Source: Gadus chalcogrammus (lineage: Eukaryota; Chordata; Actinopteri; Gadiformes; Gadidae). Taken from it: DNA of 64,000 nt. Where the stretch lies: positions 5,098,383 to 5,162,382 of the forward strand of contig NC_079412.1 in assembly GCF_026213295.1 (NCBI RefSeq), in the 5' to 3' direction. This document shows, in pieces, positions 1 through 20,300 of the stretch (positions within the stretch are counted from its first letter, which is position 1; each line of letters opens with the position of its first letter). A model generated the notes under the pieces. The model was not told the DNA's origin, made no database searches, and was given only the letters and a program-made list of their open reading frames with translations. Both the position numbers and the translations under genes were made by a program.

Positions 1-61
1 CGGTGCATGGTGCGGAAACGGTGTACTTCCACAGGATATACAGTGCTATGGTTCCTATTCT

Positions 62-180
62 CCCATGGCTTCAACATAATGCCTTGCTCCCTGCTGCTCT
101 CCAACAATGCCTTGCTCCCCGGTGCTTTCCCATAATGCCTTGCTCCCCGGTGCTTCCCCATAATGCCTGGCTCCCTGCGG
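62..180. repeat. Short tandem repeat (~27 bp unit) in slc12a5 intron
   Basis: About four diverged copies of a unit containing ATAATGCCTTGCTCCC and CGGTGCTT. The array ends a few bases before the splice acceptor of the exon starting at 186. Confidence 0.75.
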
Positions 181-185
181 TGCAG

Positions 186-7990
<7,805 letters not shown>

Positions 7991-10299
7991 GAGGGTGGCC
8001 ACTCCATCCCTCCTCCTCTCCCCCCGAACTCCCTCCCCATCTGCCATGCCTTCCCAAATTCCCGCATTTTTTTTTCTGAGTCATTCACGGTCACACAGAC
8101 TTGTTTTTCTGTTTGTTTGTGTGATCACCCCTCCCTCATGTTGACCTGATGCCAGCGCAGCTTCAGAAGCCCCTCCCCCCCTTCTATTCCCCGCTGTAGA
8201 CCCGTCAGCTAGAGAAACATTGTTCCTCATCCCCTTTAGAATCATCTAGACACCATCTAGAGCACACTCCTAAATCAACATGTGTTTGATCTTGAAGCTT
8301 GTTTCTTTAGCTGTTTGCATCTTGTCGTTCATTGATGTGTTTATTTATTCAATGATCCGGAGCAGTGGAGCTCACCTGTCTGTAGTGGAGCTCACCTGTC
8401 TGTGGTGGTCTGTGGTGGAACTCACCTGTCTGGTGGAGCTCACCTGTCTGGTGGAGCTCACCTGTCTGGTGGAGCTCACCTGTCTGTGGTGGTCTGTGGT
8501 CGCGTTGTCCCTCCACCTCACGGTTAGCTCTTCTGTTGTGATTTTGATTCTTTGCTAGCATGTTTGCTAGCCTCCTGAGCCCGGAGGGGGGGGAGGGGGG
8601 GGGGGGGTCCGGCTGCCATGATGATGATGATTTCAGCGAATGGAGATTGTGGGATATTACGCTCTGACTCTAGCATGGAAAAGGTGCTGTACTTCCCGCA
8701 ATATTCCAGTCTTTTGGTTATTATTGATGTTTATTATATATAAAAAAATATGTATAATATATATATCAATATATATTCTACACACTTTTTGACATTATCA
8801 TCAGTACGGACTCACCCCCCTGTCCTCACCCCCCCGTCTCCATTGTCTCCTTCCTCACATCCGTAGTGGCTATTCACCCCCATGGCCACTGATAGTGCCA
8901 AAAAACAACAACAACCACCAACAACAAGGCTAGCTTGGTCTTTATAGAGATTGACGTGACTAAACTGTGAATTACTGGGGTCTATGGAGGATAAGTGGTG
9001 GTCTGACAGCAGCGGCTGGGGGGGAACACGTCTATACATTCGGGGGCAGAGATCGTCATATAGTCAGATGCCAGCAGACAAAGTCTGCCGCCCCCTCCCC
9101 CCTCTCTGATCCGCCCCTGGGCCGCGGTGTGGATCACTGTAAATAACGCTCCGACAAGTCCTTCTGAGTGTCGTATCCTATGTGACAAAAAAAGTTGAAG
9201 TACATAAGCTTCAAGCTTGGAAACCGTTGGGCCACGCTCTCTCTGGGGGACGGCCCGACCACCACTTTGATTTGGGACTGGCTTGGGGCGTGTATCACCA
9301 TGGTAACTGTCACTGTCACCCTTTGACGAGAGCTACACTGCACTCACTGTCTGCCACTGTGCAAAAAGTGACATTTTTAACGGTCCCATCGAGTTCATTG
9401 AGTGAACTTTAAATGTGTTATTTTTTCATCTAGAGAAGAATATATGTATTTGTTATGTTTATAGACAGAGGTGAAACATATTTATGAAATAGTTCTATAT
9501 CATTTAGATAATCACTTCAATATTAACTTAGTTACTTTTGCCAAACTTAGATGTTATATGTGCCATATCAAAGTATTTTTCAAAGATAACTACTATACAA
9601 ATTATATTCATCAAATTGAGGAGAGGAAAGTGAGCTCAATGCCAATTTGTCTACATTGAATATAGAAAAAAGGATAACACTAAGTTAGTAAGACACCCTA
9701 TTAGAACATCAATATGCATTGGTTCATTTTTTATTGGGTGTAACTTGTAGTATACTTGTATCTTTTGAAAGCAGAGACCTGTGGCACTAGGAATCCCTTT
9801 GTTAATAAGGTTGAACTCTATGCAGTAGACTCTGTGGAGATTTTATATCCTCTAGACTGATTTGAGCCAAACATATCCCTGACCATTGGAATGAATCGTT
9901 AGAACAAAATACTTATGTTTAAAAGTGTTGAAAGGAAGAATGTGCAAAAACTGAAAATCTGGACACATGTTAGCATTTATTTCTAGATTTTTGAAACACA
10001 CAAACACATATATTTTGTTAAGTAGATTTCATATGTCTTATGCATTAAGGATCATATCACTGACCATTGACCGATGTCCCTATGTATTCATTTATTTAGA
10101 TCCAAGAAAAAAACTGTTTAAGGTCATTTGCACTTGTAGTAGATCTATAAATATAAATAAATACATATTTATTACATTTATATGTTTATATTTATTTGTA
10201 TACATATATGAATATTATTTATATACATATATGTATATTTATTTATATATATAAATATATTTAATTGATATATGTATGTATACGTATATATATATACAC

Positions 10300-10332
<33 letters not shown>

Positions 10333-13300
10333 ATAGTAAAGCGAAACACATGAAATTAGTTTCTAGAACTATTTAAAACCAGTATTTAATGTTTTTAGTG
10401 TTGTTTGAATGTCAGATCATGTGTTGTGAATGCTGCTAGTATCGATATATCATTTATTTGTACTGTACATAGAGACAAGTGACGAGATTACCACGCGCAG
10501 GAAGACCAATGCGGGCTTTCGCTTGACATACATATCAGGGCTGGTAGATTCATTGGTGTGTGATCTATGGACAGGGTTTACTTTGTTATGTTGGAGATTT
10601 ACAGTTAATTGAGTAAAGTAAGCCTAATGCAATATTAAACGATTCTGATGATTTTTTGGTGGGCTGGGGGGAGGGGTGTGGGGGACGGTCACAATTAGTA
10701 AATGTGAATCTTTCCCCTGTCATTTTCAAAAGCTGCTCTCTCAATTAATCCCGTCAATAGGGGGCAACAAAAACGCTAAACTCAATCCCTGTGGATGGCG
10801 TCCCCTCTGTTTGAGCATTGGTCATCACAATCTCCTCATTTGAACCAATCAGAGCAGTGGTACAGCTTGTGTGTGCGACTGTACCTGGGAGGTGTTCAGT
10901 AGCCTTCTAAAGGTTGAGGATCCTGGGAGAGCAAAATGGATCATCAATTTGAACAGAAAAAGTACAACCAACTTGATCCAGAAACAGATTGTGTTGCATT
11001 TATTCAAATTGCTTGCCGGTTACAGATATATAGAAAATGTATCCCCACCACATGATTAGACGATAACATTCATCATCAAGCGTTCCCCCTCCCACTCAAT
11101 AGATTTTCCTGTCACCTTTAAATGCGATGATAGCACTTGTATTAGGTCAGCGCTGGGGTCCTCGTTTCAAATAACATGGCTATTATATATTCAACCAGAA
11201 CATTGCCTGCATCAACTGAGCCTTTTTAAACCTCTCCACGCTTAAGATAATGTTGGGGGGCAAGAAAAGTATGTTTATTGAAGAAGAATAACTTATTTAT
11301 TGAGTTAAAAATGTGTTTTATAATTACTGTTTGCATGGTCTTATGTGGCAATATTTGTTTTAGTGGTTTCTACAGAGTTATGATGTGATTAAGGCGGGAG
11401 ACTAGGAGGTCAGAGGCACATGAAATGTTACCTCAGTGGAGAGTTTCCCCCCGTGGGAAAATGGCTAGACCTTGAAAACGAGTCTTTTGCTAAAAAAAAT
11501 ATATTTCAGAAAAATAAATGAGTTTACTTTATTGTTCCATGTCCTATTTCGATCTTGCTCAAGTAGTGTTATGTAATATCAAAGCAGACTTTGAGTTAAG
11601 TATATGAATGGGCTGAGAGATAACATTTCAATTTTCATTTCAACTTTTGTAAATATAGCCTATATATCACTGCAGTCAAAGACACTTTAACCTACTATGG
11701 TGTTGTCTTTTGTTGTGCACTGTTCTATCACTGTGGAAAAAGTCTTGAGAGTTTTGTATTATGTGCAATTTTGTTCTTGTACCTTTGTTTTGTATTTTCT
11801 TTAGCAACTCAGTCAGCAGTGAGTTCTTACATCAGAATGATTGTCACCATATGTTACACACCGTTAAGGATAAAGTGTTTACCCAAATTTTGGCAGAGAC
11901 AACAAAGCACTTTAAACTACGAAATCAGATGAACAGGGAACAAAACGTCTCTCTCAAAACCACCCCACGGGGACATCTGGTGGCAGAGAGACGTGTTGTC
12001 GCCTCCCATCAAGTCAAATGTACCTGACATATAAACTTAATTAGTTATTTTGCTGCAGTTATAAACTGTAATGAAACTACCTACCTGTTGCTTTTTTGTT
12101 TCCATTTTATGATTTATTTTTAGTCGAGGACACCTTGGAATGCATCATATTTGATTATTTTTCGTGACAAATCAAAAAAATATATATATCATGGTAGTTA
12201 ATTGTTCATTTATTAGTGCTTGTTACTCAATTTGTTTGGTGAGGCTCCCCAAAAACCCACACCCAGCCCCAACCATCGGCCCACACCCATAGCCTCCTCC
12301 CATTCCACTCATAACCCCTCCCACATCTGTACTTATATGTGATTGCAGTATAATTCAGAAAAAATTATCAAAGAATATAAAACAAGCGCTTCCAATTCTG
12401 GTACTGGCTCTGCTTGGACCACAAGCAGATTAAAAAAACACAGAAACAGTCAGCTTCTAGTCCCCATTTGATCCATGAACACAGATCTTCACCTGCACTA
12501 CTGTAGCATGAGACTTACCTGCCGGTGATCTGACCAAGACTCCATCCTCCAATGGATATAAAGGGCTCTGCAACACATCTGTTAACGGTGAAAGGATGTC
12601 AAACTAAAGAGAATACACAAACAAACCCTACAATCTGAACACAGTCCCACAATCCTGCTTTTAGAGCTAGGCCTGATTCATTTATGAACTCCCTTTCTTT
12701 TCCCCATCAATATCTGCGCTAAAGCAGTTATTGTAAGGCTGATCAGCGGCTGGTTTTATTTTAGTTATTGATCCAGATGTGAATAACACTCAGAGGCTGT
12801 TCCCGGTTTGGCCCAAGCAGAGCCCCAGTCCAGTTATGTTGTGTAACTTAATGCATGCATGCAGAATACCCTCAACAAACTGTAGTATTGATAATATATT
12901 GAGTGTTTGTTGTATCCAAAGTATTTTGTTTGTAATGTTTTTTTGGAGTTTTCTTTTTCAGTAGTATGAATTGTTTGCTACCTTTTTCTTTTTGACTGGC
13001 CATGTGTATCCAAGATGAATGAATAGAGCCTAAGTTACAGTACAAGATTCTATTTTTTGGTAGATTTGTTGAAAAGATTATTTCACATTAAGTGTCGTTT
13101 GTGTCAAATTATATATATAGATATATCTGCAGATACATTACCAAAGTATATTTCAATTACCTACATAAGTGATGTGTGCTCCGATGAAGTACTCTGATGA
13201 ATTAATACAAACTCTGAGGAACGCTAGTTTAAAAGGCATGCCAGAATATTTTGATGTTAAAACCCTTTTCTTTATATAGAAAAGCCCACACTGAAATTAA

Positions 13301-13970
13301 TCTAGTCGGGTGTTGCAGATTAGTTAAGGTTTACCTAAAAATTCTAATGAACAGCAAATCACTAAAATCTTGTATTAATCTAAAAAGACACCATTAGTCA
13401 TTCTTAAATGATTCTGAAAAAAAAGTCTTGCTTTCCTGGGATCCAGAAACTTAGGGTTTGTCTTTAATTCACTGGAGTTTGGGGTACAATTTTGTACAAA
13501 CGGTTGAGATGGATGTAGGGTTGATTATATATATATATATTATAACAAACACAACTATAGAAACGCATATATGAATATGACAATTTTTTTTCATTCCAAA
13601 CCTTTCATTAACCCTCCTGGATTGTGTACCTAGTCTTAGGGTAAAAGATGTAGTTGTTTCCTTTCAGTTCTGTGGGGGTGTATGTGTACATGTGCACTCG
13701 TATCTGCTAGGGGGGGGTGTGACTGGTTGGGTGGGGGTTTGTGTAAATAAATCAAGTACAGTTAATGTGGAGGTGTTTATTTTTTGTGTCAGTGTAAGTT
13801 AAATATTCTAATTAAAAAAAAGTGTATTCTCTATTGTGTTTCATGGTACATAAAAAAAAAAGGAAAAAAGTAGTTTTATCTTACATTTCAAATGCTTCTA
13901 TATCTCTATGGCTTCTGGCGATACCGTTCCATTTTATAGATTTGTCAGCACAAAATGCAATAAACCAATA
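7991..13970 (+). other. slc12a5: slc12a5 3' UTR and downstream AT-rich region
   Basis: No other coding exon is recognisable between the slc12a5 stop and the ncoa5 stop. The first 600 bp include an 18-bp tandem repeat (GTGGAGCTCACCTGTCTG type, about 8364-8500) and poly-G near 8583-8607. An AT-rich stretch lies at 10140-10332. AATAAA signals occur at 13746-13751 and 13959-13964. The real 3' end cannot be fixed without transcript data. Confidence 0.55.
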
Positions 13971-13980
13971 CCATTTTATT
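13959..13980. terminator. Interlocked poly(A) signals of convergent slc12a5 and ncoa5
   Basis: AATAAA on the plus strand at 13959-13964 and TTTATT (AATAAA on the minus strand) at 13975-13980. They could end the two convergent transcripts within about 20 bp of each other. Assignment is inferred from position only. Confidence 0.45.
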
Positions 13981-14354
13981 ACACTAATTGTGTTTGAGTC
14001 ATCAATCATGTTTGGGACAATATCTGGAGAAAAATAATATTTCAAGATGCAACAAAAATAACGGCACCGACTACGGTTAATGGTTTGAGACAACTCAGGG
14101 TTCCTTCTCACATCTTCTGTACACATGCAATGCAGCGTCAATAGTTGAAAACACAGGAAACGGGTTTGAATGAGCTCTCACAACTACACAGGCTCCAACA
14201 AATGAACTGAGCTAAACAAAACTCAAAACTTAAAAGCATTTACACGTAGGAAAAACATGGTCTACACACAGCTGGTGAATCAAACGATCAAGGTTGTACT
14301 TCTTGCGTCCCCCTACAAGATCAGTCAGAAGAGACCTGATTGGCTGTGTGGCCC

Positions 14355-17300
14355 TCAGTAATGGCGGGGGTACATGGACATGGGGGGCGGCTGGCCCATG
14401 CCCGGCGGGCCCCTGGGGGCCGGGGCCTGCTGCTGCTGCTGCTGCTGCGGGCTCACAAGGTGGTTGAGTGACGGCCCGCTCTGGATCAGAGTGTCCAGCG
14501 CCTTCTGGACGCTGGGGCTGTCGAAGTTGATGCCCGAGGCGGAGCTGGGGGGCCGCTGGCTCAGCGGAGGGGCGGGGCCCCGGCCCAGGGGCATGCCGTA
14601 GCCAGAGGCCCCGGCGGGCGGAGGGGGCCCCGCGAGGGGCATGGAGGACCGGCCTCCTCCCAGCATCTGGGGGTTCTGGGAGGGAGCGGTCAGGCCGCCC
14701 GAGGGGTGGGACATGCTGGGCGGGCCGTGCTGGGGGCCCATGGAGCCGTACGGCTGAGGCTGGGGGGCCATGTTGGGGCCGCCGGCCGGCAGGGCGGAGG
14801 AGGGCAGGGCCCCCCCGGCGCCGCTGTTGAACAGGCTGAGGATCTTGGCCTGCAGCTCCTGCTGGTTGGGGTTGGCGCTGGGCTGGGGGGCCGAGGGGGG
14901 CGGCAGGCCGCCGTGGCTCTGCTGGACGGGGGCGTGGACCGGGTGGGCGTGGGGGGCCGGCGCCGCATGGGGGGCCGCAGCAGCCGGATGGATAGCAGCT
15001 GTGGAGGCAGAGACAGGGGAGGAAGGGTTCAGCCATCAGAGAGGAGCAGAGAGCGGTCGGTTCACACAGGGGAGGGGGCCGCGGGGGTGGAGCTACACAC
15101 CTGCATGTGGGTCTGCACTGGGTCGCACCAAGCGCAGCCTCTTGTCCTTCAAGTAAGCGATGAGACTGTCCAACTCCTCTGGCGTCACAAACCTACCGGG
15201 TGGGGACACGCATAACAATTACAGTCAGGACCGGTTAGGGTGAAGTGTCTCGCTCACGGACACCTCAACACACTTGATAAATTGGTTTGGGGTAGAATGG
15301 ACTCCCATGAAGCCCCCATTCTGGGCGACCAGGGGTTAGCCCCCCGTTCTGGGCGACCAGGGGTTAGCCCCCCGTTCTGGGCGACCAGGGGTTAGTCACC
15401 TGTTCTCGGAGAGCAGCGTGATGGCGGTCAGCAGGGACACGGGGTGGGCCTCTCGGTCCGCCTCTCGGACCAGAACGTCGTCTGCCATTTTGGCGGCCTT
15501 CCTGGCGATCTCCTCGCGCTCCTTCTCGCGGTTCTCCACCTTGTAGGTGTCGTAGTTGTGCGCCACCAGCACCATGGCGTCCTGCATGGGCATGTTGCGG
15601 TGTTCTGCAACCAGGAAACTACTCATTTATATCATGGACATTTACTCTCTGACCATCAAAGCACCAGTTGCCTAGAATCACGGTGGAAAAAATCAGGGTT
15701 TTTTGGTGATTTGGAAGGGTCTGTGTCTCATATTAGTTTTTCTCAGTCGCTTTGGTACATTTCTCAGCCATCAGAATGACAAGTCCATTCAATAGAGACC
15801 CATTACAATACATTTTGATCAACATGACATAAGCAATTGATAATGCAGAGAATTGTACATAATCATTTGCATTTGCAACTTGTTCAAAGAAATGAGAAAC
15901 TGCTTTTTTGATGTGCACAAGTGACACAATGATGTGAAGATTGAACAGGTTGTTTGGAGAAATTCAATTCGGATCTGAGAATTGTACCAAAGCGACTGAG
16001 AAAAACTGTAATACAACAATCAAACTCAACTATCAAAACGGAATCAAACTCAAGGGAAGGAAGTGTTTTAAGTTGTGATCATTGCACAACCTCTCAGCAG
16101 TTCCAATAAAACAACGAGCTGAGTGCGATGGCTGCTCCCGGGGGGGGCAGCCATCGCACTCAGCTCGTCAGCATTAACCCATTTAGGCCTAAAACGCCTA
16201 CTAAAAAAGGCCTTTTTATGCCTAAGAACTTTTCTGCAAACCCCCTCTCAAAACCTGAAGGTTTTCAGAACAATATTCAAAGTTTGTCAACGCCTAATAA
16301 AACCTTAATTTCTCAGGCTCTATAGCAGATAAAAACATGAGGTAAAAGGCATTTGAGAGATTAATTCTTTGGCTGTCAACTTGACTGACTTGCTTGGCCA
16401 TAAACTTCAACTGCATATTTTTAAAAAATCAATAGACATCAAAAACATCAAGAACATTTTGAAAATCAATACAGATCTGCTTCTGTCATACTTTTGAGGT
16501 ACCAAAGTGACAAGTGATAGACACTGAAACACAGATATAGAACAAAACAAAACAGAGGGTTACTTCTTCTTTACCTAATAATTTAAATTTTTATTAATGT
16601 TAATTTTCTTTGTTGTATTATTTTGATGGATCATATTATCATCATATTATTATCCATAATCATCCATTATTATCAGTGACTTGTGACATAACGTATTGTA
16701 ATTAGTATCAGGATCAAATCATTATCATCAGACATTAATTATTATCATAAGAATAATCTATAATTGTCATTTGTATTGTTTTTATGTATCATATTATTAT
16801 TCAAATCATCCATTATTATCAGTGACTTGTGACATAACGTATTGTAATTAGTATCAGGAATCCTTCAGGATCAAATCATTATCATGCATCCCCATGGCCA
16901 GACACAGTCCCACGAACGTCTTCATTTCATGGATTGTGACGGGATCCCACTTGCTGTTCGAAGGCGTTGCACTCCGCGTTTGCTCAGCATAGAGGTTGGT
17001 TTGCGTTATAAGACGCATCCACATTTCTTCCGTGAAGATATGGGAGAATACCTGCACCGGTGTTATAACATCTGGCATTGGCAGCTCGATCTTTATGCCA
17101 GGTTGGCGATTGAATGGAATCTTTTCCCGCGAGTGAAAGTTGCCACTCTTCCACTCGTTCGCGAAGCCTTCAAACTCGCTCAAATCCTCTTCTTCCCCAA
17201 ACATCGCTTGAATCCATTGCTCTCTTACCACGCGATCAGATGGTAAAATATTTTCTTCCAAGTTATCTAATTCATCTAAGTTATCTAATTCAGTGTCTTC

Positions 17301-20300
17301 GATGTCACTAACTTCACTCGAATGTGTGATGTTCGATGCCATATTCGATCGCTTCGGCGATTTAAAGTTTAAACGTCCCACTGACTAAAACATGATCCAC
17401 GTGTATTTCGACCAATAGAATACTTCGCTATTAATTAAAAAAAAATCCCAAGCATCTCGTTCGCTCACCCCAAGAATATATCAACCAATCACAGTGAGTA
17501 TAACTGGTCATTTGCCTTGAAAAAGACTGCATTGCTGAAAATGACACAGACGCGTTTCCCGGTCTCAATGGTAACTACGCATAGATGCGTGTTCCGGTCT
17601 TAAAGGTAAATACACACGTATGCGTGATCCGGTCTGAATGGGTTAAGGACGAAGACATGCACCGTGTCCTAAGACGGTTCCCCGGTTGGTGAGCCAGGCC
17701 CCGGGCGATTAACGGAAACAACTGGTGTCCTAACTAGTGCCCAGCGGGGGATGTGTGGGCCGTGTCGGGGGCGCTGACCTTGAGGGGTGCCAAACAGGAT
17801 GTTGACGGTGCAGGAGCGATGCACCTGGTGCTGCTGGGTGATGATGATGGCGAAGGGCGTGCGGGCGCGCCCCACGTCCTCCAGAGCCTGCGTCAGGGAC
17901 ACCTCCGTGTTCAGGAAGATGAGGTCCACCACCATGCCCAGGTCCCGCACCTTCCTGCCCACCGTCTCGGCATACTCCCTACAGTTGGGTTGCAAACAGA
18001 AAGACGCACAGACGGACAGACACACACACAGACACACAGGGGGTATATGAAACGACTACGTTCCGTGGAATGGTAGGAGACCTCCAGACAGCATTGGTGA
18101 ACAGTAGGGGTGTGACACAATATCTACACAGCGATACATCATCGCCCTTCTACATGCGATACGAGAATCCATATACTGGCGGCAAGTATCAATATATAGA
18201 TGTATATTTATTTTGCATTTTTCTCCTTTATCCTGATTTCCCTGCACCTCCAGGTGGTTCTCAACACATGAATGAAGGAAACTTGAACGGAACGTTAACT
18301 TACCAAATCAGAGTAACTGAAAACTCAAGTTTGGACTGTGAATAAAGACCGAATTCCAGCACTTTTCCTTTTCACGTTCATTTTGTATTCAACGTTAGAC
18401 TTATATTGTGATGTTTCGTTAAAGGATTGTCTAACAATATGGATTATTGTGGAATCACTGTATGGCAATATTCTCAGTATGGCGGGCCATGTATGGTAAG
18501 GTACCCTGTGATTCCCAACCCTAGTAAACAGGTCCATGGGTCAGACTGGGCCGTAGGCCGGAGAGTGGACATACTTCTGCACTTTGTTGACGACGATGAC
18601 GGAGCAGTCGACGGGCCGCTCCGTGTCGTAGCGCCGCTGCAGCTCCTCAAAGTACTGGCGGTACAGCTCGTTACGCCGCAGGTCCTCTGGGCGCCCGCGC
18701 TCACCTACAGAGATCAGCGTTAACTCTACACGCGTACACAGGGATACTGAACAATAGGCTCACCTACAGAGATCAGCGTTAACTCTACACACGTACACAG
18801 GGATACTGAACAATAGGCTCACCTACAGAGATCAGCGTTAACTCTACACACATACACAGGGATACTGAACAATAGGCTCACCTACAGAGATCAGCGTTAA
18901 CTCTACACGCGTACACAGGGATACTGAACAATAGGCTCACCTACAGAGATCAGCGTTAACTCTACACGCGTACACAGGGATACTGAACAATAGGCTCACC
19001 TACAGAGATCAGCGTTAACTCTACACACATACACAGGGATACTGAACAATAGGCTCACCTACAGAGATCAGTGTTAACTCTACACACATACACAGGGATA
19101 CTGAATAGGATCACCTACAGAGATCAGCGTTAACTCTACACATATGGGTAATGAACTCCTGATCCTTCATATTGGACAATATTGAGGAATATTCCTGCAC
19201 GTAAAAAACCCTCTGCACTGCAATCAGGAATATTGATGGACTGATATTAGGGATGCAAGAAATTGTCAATTCATTAAACGTTGTTCACTACATGAATACA
19301 TTGCACCAACAACATCCATTCTATCCGTTATGGGACATGGTCTGCCTTCCATCAAAAGGAGAATGTTAAAAGTGAGGTGGTGACATCCGAACCAGCATGT
19401 TGTGACCACTGCGACTAAGCCTCATATGATGTGGTGCTAAGAAGGGATGTGATTGTAGATAATCAAAGGGATTCAAGTGCTTCATGTCTAAAGAGGTGAC
19501 GGTTTGGATTCAAGTCCATGTGGAACAGGACATCTGGTCCTACATGCTACGTGCCCATAATGCATCATTTATATATTTAAATACAAGGGAATGCGTTTCA
19601 TTTGGACTGGAAGCCTTGTATTGCCAACACGTACTCTCTGGGTCTCGCCGTCCGTTCCACGGGTCTCTGAACGAGTCTCTGTAGGGATCTTCCTTCTTGC
19701 GGTAGAAGTCGTCGGGGGCAGCTGCAGCGCGGTAGTATCGGTCATACTCCTCCCTGCAAAACATTGGATTGATCCTTTTATAATAATAGACCAAGAAAAT
19801 TGCTGGCAAAGGGTAACGCCAGCAATCGACGATGCTACAGACCAGCGATCGCATCTGCATTCAACATGCACTGAGATGCGCGCCAAGGGGTTTTGAGTAG
19901 CACTTAAATTCCAATGAAGACAAAGTGCGTTGAATGTATGGGGGTATTTCAAATTACCCTTAAACAAAAAATGTGGTTCGAAGCAGCACTAATCACAATT
20001 AAAGAGCAAGCGTAGGTTACCATAACAGCCTGTTATTATTTATTAGAGGTCCTACGAAGAACTCAGGGACCCTATTGTATTTAATCAGTATCATTATATT
20101 TGGGGTCCTACGAAAAACGTAGTAACCCTATTGTATTGGTTACTGTCCGTCCACACCAGAAGCGAATTGAGCGACCAAATCGCCGGAAGTCATTCACTTT
20201 CTATGGGCAAGAGCGACCAGAGCGACCAAAGCGACCAACGCTACCAGCGGCCAAAGTTGAGCGACCAGAGCGTCAAAAAGAAGTTGAAAACTTTTTAACT

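Noticed and set aside
14230..15036. A 268-codon proline/arginine-rich frame on the minus strand
   Set aside because: It is an alternative frame of the GC-rich last ncoa5 exon. The real frame (MAPQPQPYG...YPRHY) agrees with splice phase and the known C-terminus.
18700..19130. CRISPR array
   Set aside because: The units are contiguous 59-bp tandem repeats with no unique spacers, in a vertebrate intron.
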